The notes beneath the pieces are model-generated. The model did not search any database, was not told the origin of the DNA, and saw only the letters and a program-made list of their open reading frames with translations. Source: an uncultured Kangiella sp. (GTDB lineage Bacteria; Pseudomonadota; Gammaproteobacteria; Enterobacterales; DSM-103792). From it: DNA of 12,230 nucleotides. A program made the translations under genes and the position numbers. The number at the start of each line of letters is the position of its first letter. The stretch's first letter is position 1. Of the stretch, positions 7,558-12,230 are shown piece after piece. The stretch spans positions 1-12,230 of the forward strand of contig CAMLKQ010000036.1 in NCBI GenBank assembly GCA_946480585.1, read 5' to 3'.

Positions 7558-8181
7558 ATGATGTCCGAGCCCCTGCTTGCCCGTTTGCATGCCGCTTGCC
7601 GGAGCTGGGCTCAGCCCATCGACGACAGCCAGGCTGGCAAGTTGCTCAGCCTGCTCGACAATCTGTTGCGCTGGAACCAGGCCTACAACCTGACCGCCAT
7701 CCGCGATCGGGAAGAAGCCTTTACCCTGCACATTCTCGATTCCTTGTCGCTGCTGCCCTATCTGACCGGCCCCACTCTGCTCGATGTCGGCACCGGTCCG
7801 GGCTTTCCGGCGCTGCCGCTTGCCATCGTGCGACCCGATATTGCCATCACCGCGCTCGATTCGAACGGCAAGAAAATCCGCTTCATTCGCCAGATGGTGC
7901 ACGAGCTCGGCCTCGCCAACGTCACGCCGGTTCAAGCCCGGGTCGAAGCGCATCATGGCCAGTACCAGCAAATCACCAGCCGCGCCTTTGCCGAACTGAA
8001 GCTGTTCCATGACCTGACCACCCACCTGCTGGCGCCAGGCGGTGAGTGGCTGGCGATGAAGAGCCAGAGCGCGGCTGCCGAACTGGCGGCGCTGCCAGCT
8101 GGACTGCAGGCCGAGGTGTTGCCGCTGAGCGTCCCGGGCCTGAGCGCCGATCGTTGCCTGGTCCGGACCCGGCCAGCGTGA
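7558..8181 (+). CDS. rsmG: 16S rRNA (guanine(527)-N7)-methyltransferase RsmG
   Basis: RsmG (GidB) transfers a methyl group from S-adenosylmethionine to N7 of G527 in 16S rRNA, in the 530 loop of the small subunit. In other bacteria its loss gives low-level streptomycin resistance. The protein is 207 residues, as in E. coli. Visible landmarks are the N-terminal helix with WNQAYNLTAIRD (39-50), the conserved HILDSLSLLP (58-67), motif I LLDVGTGPGFP (74-84) that binds the cofactor, ALDSNGKKIRFI (99-110), and SRAF (141-144). Two ATGs occur in tandem (7558 and 7561), and either could start. I took the first. The ribosome site is weak. The stop lies 6 nt before the next gene, which is probably co-transcribed. 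The usual MKG motif here reads MKS (167-169), a small variation. Confidence 0.97.
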   Translation: MMSEPLLARLHAACRSWAQPIDDSQAGKLLSLLDNLLRWNQAYNLTAIRDREEAFTLHILDSLSLLPYLTGPTLLDVGTGPGFPALPLAIVRPDIAITALDSNGKKIRFIRQMVHELGLANVTPVQARVEAHHGQYQQITSRAFAELKLFHDLTTHLLAPGGEWLAMKSQSAAAELAALPAGLQAEVLPLSVPGLSADRCLVRTRPA

Positions 8182-8187
8182 TGCGGC

Positions 8188-9123
8188 GTGGCTCGAACCG
8201 GCGGGCGCACCTTGCAAGTGCGGACAGCGGACGGTTTGCGGCCGCTGCACGCCGCCAGCGGTTTGGTCCATATCGGTGAATTTCTCTACGTAATCGCCGA
8301 CGATGAGCTGTATTTGGCGCGTTTTCGGGTTGATGATGACTTGCCGGGCGAACTCCTGCCGCTGCTGGCCGGTGAGTTGCCGGTGGCGCCCGCAGCACGG
8401 AAACAGCAAAAACCGGACTGGGAAGCGCTGCTGCATTTGCCACCCGACCCAGACTGGCCGGCCGGCGCATTGCTGGTATTGGCTTCCGGTTCGCGGCCGA
8501 ACCGGCAGCAAGCGGTCATTGTGCCGCTCGATGAAACGGGCAATTGGATCGGAACGGTACGGCGCTATCCGCTGGACGCTCTGTACCAGACCCTGCACGG
8601 TCACTTGCACGAACTGAACATCGAAGCCGCGCTGATTCAACAGGATGAACTGCTCTTGCTCAGCCGCGGCAACCAGCGGCAACCGGAAACCTGGCTGTTC
8701 CGGTTCCGGCTGAGCGACTGCCTGCGACTCCTGCGCAGCCCATCGCCAGCTGCACAAGCGCCCGTGCCATTGCTCGGTTCAACGACATTGCGCTTGCCAA
8801 GGCTCGCCGGCGCCGTTGCCAGCATCACGGATGCAACAGCACTCGCCGATGGCCGCTGGCTGGCGACGGTGGTCGCCGAGGCAAGCAATGATGCCTACCA
8901 CGACGGCGCCTGTGTGGGCGCAGCGATTGCGCTCCTTGATGTGGAACATCGGCTGCAGGGCTGGTGGCCCATGCCGGCACCGGTGAAGTACGAAGGTCTG
9001 GCTGCAACCGCTGAGGCGAATGGCTGGCAGCTCTGGCTGGTCAACGACCCGGACAGCCGGACCGAGCCGTCCGGATTGTTCGAATATTTTCTGAGCGCGG
9101 CGGAAAATTCGGCGAGTCGCTGA
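8188..9123 (+). CDS. protein of unknown function, possibly DUF6929-like (beta-propeller type)
   Basis: The frame encodes 311 residues with no signal peptide or membrane segment, so it is probably cytoplasmic. The sequence repeats short hydrophobic beta-strand patterns ending in charged turns, for example GEFLYVIADDELYLARF (30-46), DELLLLSRGN (153-162) and DGRWLATVVAE (221-231), which fits a beta-propeller. Conserved-looking motifs are ASGSRP (99-104), NIEAAL (144-149), TDATAL (214-219), NDAYHDGACVGAA (234-246), KYEGLA (267-272) and VNDPDS (285-290). From memory these recall DUF6929, distantly related to phytase-like or esterase propellers, but I am not certain. The start is uncertain: GTG 8188 follows rsmG by 6 nt without a clear ribosome site, and TTG 8212 or GTG 8218 are also possible. 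Its tight linkage to rsmG suggests an operon. No function can be assigned. Confidence 0.8.
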   Translation: MARTGGRTLQVRTADGLRPLHAASGLVHIGEFLYVIADDELYLARFRVDDDLPGELLPLLAGELPVAPAARKQQKPDWEALLHLPPDPDWPAGALLVLASGSRPNRQQAVIVPLDETGNWIGTVRRYPLDALYQTLHGHLHELNIEAALIQQDELLLLSRGNQRQPETWLFRFRLSDCLRLLRSPSPAAQAPVPLLGSTTLRLPRLAGAVASITDATALADGRWLATVVAEASNDAYHDGACVGAAIALLDVEHRLQGWWPMPAPVKYEGLAATAEANGWQLWLVNDPDSRTEPSGLFEYFLSAAENSASR

Positions 9124-9153
9124 TTTTGTGACCAAAAGATGGATTATTCCGAG

Positions 9154-9162
9154 TTATCCACA
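9154..9162 (+). promoter_or_regulatory. consensus DnaA box upstream of parA
   Basis: TTATCCACA matches the high-affinity DnaA box exactly, in the 135-nt spacer between the unknown gene and parA. Only this one perfect box is present and no AT-rich unwinding segment accompanies it, so it more likely links parA transcription to DnaA than marks an origin. Confidence 0.6.
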
Positions 9163-9173
9163 GCCCTTGCACC

Positions 9174-9205
9174 GATCTGTGCCGTGGAACAGCGTTCCAC
9201 AGATC
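9174..9205. promoter_or_regulatory. nested inverted repeat with two parS half-sites in everted order
   Basis: GTGGAAC (9184-9190) and GTTCCAC (9194-9200) form a perfect 7-bp inverted repeat around AGC, 59 nt before parA. Each arm equals half of the known Pseudomonas-type parS (GTTCCAC|GTGGAAC), but the halves are swapped. An outer pair GATCTGTG (9174-9181) and CACAGATC (9198-9205) overlaps it. No T-run follows, so it is not a terminator. An operator for ParB or another repressor is an inference. Confidence 0.45.
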
Positions 9206-9220
9206 CGTTACCCTAACGCC

Positions 9221-9243
9221 CCGGTTTTGAATGCCGGTTTTTT
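9221..9243 (+). repeat. short direct repeat before parA
   Basis: CCGGTTTT occurs at 9221-9228 and again at 9234-9241 (running into further T), 13 nt apart, just upstream of the parA ribosome site. It may be a binding site or chance. Confidence 0.3.
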
Positions 9244-9258
9244 GCTCGGGAGCCTTCC

Positions 9259-10050
9259 GTGGGTCGCATCATCGCAGTTGCCAATCAGAAAGGTGGCGTC
9301 GGCAAAACCACCACCAGCATCAACCTCGCTGCCAGCCTCGCGGCCACCCATCGCCGGGTGCTGTTGATCGATCTGGATCCGCAGGGCAATGCCACGATGG
9401 GTAGCGGCATCAACAAGCATGGCCTCGAAGCCACCATTTACGACGTGCTGATGGGCGATATCGACGCCCGCGGCGCCATCATCAAAGCCGCCAACGCGGG
9501 CTACGACCTGATCCCGGCCAACCAGGAACTGACCGCCGCCGAAGTGCATCTGCTCGAAATCGAGCAGCGCGAACACCGGCTCGAACTGGCGCTGGCGCCG
9601 ATCCTCGGCCAGTACGATTACATCTACATCGACTGCCCGCCCAGCCTGAACATGCTGACCGTCAACGCGCTGGTAGCGGCCGATTCGGTGCTGATCCCGA
9701 TGCAGTGCGAGTACTACGCGCTGGAAGGCATTTCGGCGCTGATGAACACGGTCGAACAAATCAAGTCGGCGCTGAATCCGGAGCTGCATATCGAAGGCGT
9801 GCTGCGCACGATGTTCGATCCGCGCAGCAATCTGTCCACCGATGTCGCGCTGCAATTGCAGGAGCATTTCGGTGAGCGGCTGTACAACACCGTGATCCCG
9901 CGCAACGTCCGTTTGGCGGAAGCGCCGTCGCACGGCGTGCCGGCGCTGGTGTACGACAAACTGTCGGCGGGGGCGAAAGCCTACCTGACCCTTGCCGGCG
10001 AAGTCCTGCGGCGCGACAACGTGCCGTTCTCGGAAATGTCCGTGCAGTAA
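9259..10050 (+). CDS. parA: chromosome-partitioning ATPase ParA (Soj)
   Basis: ParA is the ATPase of the chromosomal ParABS system. It binds DNA non-specifically as an ATP dimer and is displaced by ParB bound at parS, which moves the newly copied origins apart. The protein is 263 residues, the usual length for the chromosomal type without an N-terminal DNA-binding domain. The deviant Walker A motif KGGVGKTT is at 11-18 (signature K11 and K16), switch I region LIDLDPQGNAT at 36-46 with D40, and Walker B YIYIDCPPS at 121-129 with D125. DPRSNLSTDVALQLQEHF and SHGVPALVYD are also typical of the family. It starts with GTG 9259, supported by GGGAG about nine nt upstream. It is followed by parB after an unusually long, structured spacer, and preceded by a DnaA box and parS-like half-sites that may control it. 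Confidence 0.97.
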   Translation: MGRIIAVANQKGGVGKTTTSINLAASLAATHRRVLLIDLDPQGNATMGSGINKHGLEATIYDVLMGDIDARGAIIKAANAGYDLIPANQELTAAEVHLLEIEQREHRLELALAPILGQYDYIYIDCPPSLNMLTVNALVAADSVLIPMQCEYYALEGISALMNTVEQIKSALNPELHIEGVLRTMFDPRSNLSTDVALQLQEHFGERLYNTVIPRNVRLAEAPSHGVPALVYDKLSAGAKAYLTLAGEVLRRDNVPFSEMSVQ

Positions 10051-10056
10051 TTCCGT

Positions 10057-10129
10057 TTATTTCGCGCGATCGCTGGTTGTGTACAACAAGCGGGTCGTGC
10101 ACTTCGGTGTTTTTGTCGCCGCGAAATAA
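10057..10129. repeat. 10-bp inverted repeat spanning the parA-parB spacer
   Basis: TTATTTCGCG (10057-10066) and CGCGAAATAA (10120-10129) are exact inverted copies, 53 nt apart, starting 7 nt after the parA stop. Between them lie the palindromes GCGATCGC (10066-10073, one base shared with the left arm) and GTTGT-GT-ACAAC (10076-10087). Together they could close a multi-branched RNA structure. Confidence 0.5.
10100..10114 (+). terminator. weak UUCG-capped hairpin with T-run between parA and parB
   Basis: CAC-TTCG-GTG (10100-10109) forms a 3-bp stem closed by the very stable C(UUCG)G tetraloop, directly followed by five T (10110-10114). The stem is short for an efficient terminator, so it may act as a pause or partial attenuator that lowers parB relative to parA. 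Confidence 0.35.
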
Positions 10130-10136
10130 CGTTGGC

Positions 10137-10168
10137 GCGAAACCCGGTTTCGCTGTCTTCACAGCGAA
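10137..10168 (+). promoter_or_regulatory. competing hairpins in the parB leader
   Basis: GCGAAACC-C-GGTTTCGC (10137-10153) is an 8-bp inverted repeat around a single base. Its right part, TTCGC (10149-10153), is also the start of a second perfect hairpin, TTCGCTGT-CTTC-ACAGCGAA (10149-10168). The first could form a DNA operator palindrome. As RNA, the two stems cannot both form fully. They end 28 nt before the parB start. Confidence 0.5.
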
Positions 10169-10196
10169 CATCCGTATTGATTTGGGGACGACAACA

Positions 10197-11090
10197 ATGG
10201 CAGTGAAAAAACGCGGCCTCGGCACCGGCCTGTCGGCGCTGATTGGCGCCAACACCGCGCAAGCGCTCAGCACCGGCAAAACGCTGGCGGAAACCGATGG
10301 CGAACTGAAACAGTTGCCAGTCGAGTTCCTGCAACCCGGCCGCTATCAGCCGCGCCGGATCATGACCGAAGACGCGCTCAACGAGCTGGCCGAGTCGATC
10401 AAGGCACAAGGCCTGATCCAGCCGATCGTGGTCCGCCGTATCGGCGACAACAAATACGAAATCATCGCCGGTGAGCGCCGTTGGCGCGCGTCCCAGAAGG
10501 CCGGCATGATGCAGGTGCCGTGTCTGGTCAAGGAAGTGTCCGAGCACGGCGCCGCCGCGATGGCGCTGATCGAAAACATCCAACGCGAAGATCTGAACTG
10601 CATCGAAGAAGCGATGGGTCTGCAGCGCTTGATTCACGACTTTCAATTGACCCAGGAGCAAGTCGCGACTGCGGTAGGCAAGTCGCGCGTTTCCGTCACC
10701 AACCTGCTGCGGCTGTTGCACCTGCATGCCGATGTCAAAACCCTGCTCGAGCGCGGCGATATCGAAATGGGCCACGCCCGGGCGCTGCTGTCGCTGGAAC
10801 CCAAACAGCAAGTGGAGGCCGCGCGCGAAGTCGCCGCCAAGCAGCTCACCGTGCGCGACACCGAAAAACTGGTGCGCCGTTTGCTGCAACCGGCCGCAGA
10901 GAAATCCGCCAAGCCGGAACAGGGTGCCAGCGATGTCGCCCGCCTGGAACGGCAACTCGCCGAGTTGCTCGGAACGCCGGTGCGGTTCGAGCAATCGAGC
11001 AAGCACGCCGGCAAACTCGTTATCGCCTACAGCTCGCTCGAACAACTCGATGGCGTGCTGGCCAAACTCGGCATCGCCGGTGAAGACTGA
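10197..11090 (+). CDS. parB: chromosome-partitioning protein ParB (Spo0J)
   Basis: ParB binds parS sites near the origin, spreads or slides as a CTP-bound clamp, and stimulates ParA. The protein is 297 residues. After a basic start (MAVKKRGLGTGLSALIG, the ParA-contact peptide), the ParB/sulfiredoxin-like N-domain contains LQPGRYQPRR (45-54), GLIQPIVVR (72-80), the CTP-binding GERRWRA (92-98) and ENIQREDLN (126-134). The helix-turn-helix that reads parS is at about 151-171 (LTQEQVATAVGKSRVSVTNLL). A variable Lys/Glu-rich linker (about 228-245) precedes the C-terminal dimerisation domain (VRFEQSSKHAGKLVIAYSS to LGIAGED). ATG 10197 is chosen because the conserved N-terminus begins there, with GGGGA about ten nt upstream. 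The frame is open further up to a TTG at 10077, but that part is not ParB-like. The gene ends in a strong terminator. Confidence 0.97.
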   Translation: MAVKKRGLGTGLSALIGANTAQALSTGKTLAETDGELKQLPVEFLQPGRYQPRRIMTEDALNELAESIKAQGLIQPIVVRRIGDNKYEIIAGERRWRASQKAGMMQVPCLVKEVSEHGAAAMALIENIQREDLNCIEEAMGLQRLIHDFQLTQEQVATAVGKSRVSVTNLLRLLHLHADVKTLLERGDIEMGHARALLSLEPKQQVEAAREVAAKQLTVRDTEKLVRRLLQPAAEKSAKPEQGASDVARLERQLAELLGTPVRFEQSSKHAGKLVIAYSSLEQLDGVLAKLGIAGED

Positions 11091-11103
11091 GTTTCGACAG
11101 AAC

Positions 11104-11127
11104 AGAGCGGCGTTGCCGCTCTTTTTT
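11104..11127 (+). terminator. intrinsic terminator of parB
   Basis: A perfect 8-bp stem, AGAGCGGC (11104-11111) with GCCGCTCT (11115-11122), has a GTT loop and runs into six T (11122-11127), 13 nt past the parB stop. It separates the partition genes from the symporter gene. Confidence 0.93.
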
Positions 11128-11185
11128 CAGCTAACAATCGCACTCCGTTTCGGGTTGCGCCAATCACGACAGGGATTTTCCACGC

Positions 11186-12230
11186 ATGAAAGCCAGTCGC
11201 CTGACGCTCTATATCATCATCGGCCTGTTGCTCGGTTTGCTGATCGGCTACGTGGTCAATAGTCAATACAACGCCAGCGTTGCCGGCTTTGCCGATGGCA
11301 TGAGCCTGATCACGACCATCTTCCTGCGTTTGATCAAAATGATCATCGCGCCGCTGGTGTTCACCACGCTGGTCGTTGGTGTTGCCAAGATGGGCGATCT
11401 GGCTGCGGTCGGCCGGGTTGGCGGCAAAGCATTGCTGTGGTTCATTTTCGCCTCGGTCATTTCGCTGACGCTCGGCCTCATCATGGTCAACTTGTTCCGG
11501 CCGGGCGATGCGCTGGTCGGCAAGGTCGTGCTGGATGCCAGCGCGAGCAGCGGCATCAGCGGCGCCTCACTGACGCTGAAAGAGTTCATTACCCACTTGG
11601 TGCCGGCCTCGGTGATCGACGGCATGGCGAAGAACGAGATCCTGCAGATTGTCGTGTTCTCGCTGTTCTTCGGTACCGGCCTTGCCGCGATGGGTGAGCG
11701 TGGCAAGGCGCTGATCGAAGTGATCGATATCGCCGCTCACGTCATGCTGAAAGTGACCGGCTATGTCATGTGGCTGGCACCGCTGGCCGTGTTCGCTGCC
11801 GTTGCCGGGGTGATCGCGAAAAGTGGTTTCGGCATCATCGCTGACTTTGCCTGGTTCATGGGCGAGTTCTACCTGAGCATCCTGATTCTGTGGTTGTTGT
11901 TGATGGCGCTTGGCAGCATTTTCCTCGGTCGCCGGGTTATCGACTTGATCAAATCGGTGCGCGAGCCGCTGATCCTGTCGTTCTCGACCGCGTCCAGCGA
12001 AGCCGCCTATCCGAAAACGCTGGCACAACTGGAAAAATTCGGTTGCAGCAATCGCATCGCCTCGTTCGTGCTGCCAGTTGGTTACTCGTTCAACCTTGAC
12101 GGTTCGATGATGTACTGCACTTTCGCGACCGTCTTCATCGCGCAGGCTTATGGCATCGAGCTGTCAATCGGCACTCAGATCACCATGCTGCTGATCCTGA
12201 TGCTGACCTCGAAAGGCATGGCCGGTGTGC
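11186..12230 (+). CDS. dicarboxylate/amino acid:cation symporter (DAACS family), partial
   Basis: The gene starts at ATG 11186 and is still open at the window edge. The visible 348 residues are roughly four fifths of the usual 400-440. It is an inner-membrane secondary transporter importing C4-dicarboxylates or acidic/neutral amino acids with sodium or protons. Hydrophobic helices begin at once (LYIIIGLLLGLLIGYVV), followed by LRLIKMIIAPLVFTTLVVG (48-66), a hallmark of the family. Re-entrant hairpin 1 shows SFSTASSEAAYP (265-276). The substrate-site helix shows LPVGYSFNLDGS (296-307), closer to the DctA-type YSFNLDG than to the archaeal NMDGT form, and hairpin 2 begins with MLTSKGMAGV (339-348). 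AGGGA lies ten nt upstream of the start, a rather long spacing. Substrate choice (dicarboxylate, aspartate/glutamate, serine/threonine) cannot be settled here. It follows the parB terminator and so should have its own promoter. Confidence 0.93.
   Translation, partial: MKASRLTLYIIIGLLLGLLIGYVVNSQYNASVAGFADGMSLITTIFLRLIKMIIAPLVFTTLVVGVAKMGDLAAVGRVGGKALLWFIFASVISLTLGLIMVNLFRPGDALVGKVVLDASASSGISGASLTLKEFITHLVPASVIDGMAKNEILQIVVFSLFFGTGLAAMGERGKALIEVIDIAAHVMLKVTGYVMWLAPLAVFAAVAGVIAKSGFGIIADFAWFMGEFYLSILILWLLLMALGSIFLGRRVIDLIKSVREPLILSFSTASSEAAYPKTLAQLEKFGCSNRIASFVLPVGYSFNLDGSMMYCTFATVFIAQAYGIELSIGTQITMLLILMLTSKGMAGV

Noticed and set aside
7456..8757. Upstream extension of the DUF3016-like frame to 599 residues
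   Set aside because: The extension is antisense to rsmG and the unknown gene, shows no domain, and the signal peptide and ribosome site place the true start at 7455.
9124..9258. Possible replication origin before parA
   Set aside because: Only one consensus DnaA box is present in 135 nt, there is no AT-rich unwinding segment, and no box cluster. A regulatory site is more likely.
9981..11045. 354-residue minus-strand open frame opposite parB
   Set aside because: It is antisense to parB and the parA-parB spacer, with no recognisable motif. It is a by-product of codon bias.
11176..11192. parS-like sequence at the symporter start (TTCCACGCATGAAA)
   Set aside because: Its arms differ from parS at several positions and it overlaps the start codon. 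The match is no better than expected by chance.

Overview
The window looks like a chromosomal segment of a gammaproteobacterium with moderately high GC, from the conserved neighbourhood that usually lies close to the replication origin (mnmG, rsmG, parA, parB). Supporting points are full-length MnmG and RsmG of enterobacterial size (629 and 207 residues), chromosomal-type ParA/ParB, a DUF3016-like exported protein, and a secreted M6 protease ending in a GlyGly-CTERM tail, a sorting signal typical of Shewanella/Vibrio-like and some other gammaproteobacteria. I cannot name a genus. There is no insertion sequence, integrase, tRNA, rRNA, CRISPR array or prophage gene, and no gene-free stretch longer than about 190 bases.

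Layout. Bases 1-4811 hold three minus-strand genes: an exported 5'-nucleotidase/metallophosphoesterase (6-1763), a strong intrinsic terminator (1890-1923), a secreted M6 metalloprotease with PKD and GlyGly-CTERM regions (1942-4497) and, 5 nt upstream of it, a small lipoprotein gene (4503-4811). A divergent intergenic region (4812-4997) carries a good sigma-70 promoter for mnmG (4998-6887, plus strand). mnmG ends in a symmetric terminator shared with a convergent DUF3016-like gene (6958-7455, minus strand). Then come rsmG (7558-8181), a 311-residue protein of unknown function possibly of the DUF6929 type (8188-9123), parA (9259-10050) and parB (10197-11090), all on the plus strand, a terminator (11104-11127), and the start of a dicarboxylate/amino acid:cation symporter (DAACS family) that runs off the right edge.

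How the genes work together. MnmG and RsmG modify the decoding machinery (tRNA wobble uridine and 16S rRNA). ParA and ParB drive chromosome origin segregation. The leftmost genes look like an envelope and extracellular nutrient-scavenging set (nucleotide and protein hydrolysis). The symporter would import small acids.

Most of the window is ordinary housekeeping sequence and I do not see a new multi-gene system. The parts that reward a second look are the two spacers around parA. The one before parA has a consensus DnaA box next to two perfect parS half-sites in inverted (everted) order. The unusually long one between parA and parB holds a UUCG-capped hairpin followed by a T-run and mutually exclusive hairpins. 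Other points of interest are the unknown gene between rsmG and parA, the reversed DUF3016-like gene splitting mnmG from rsmG, and the lipoprotein coupled to the protease.
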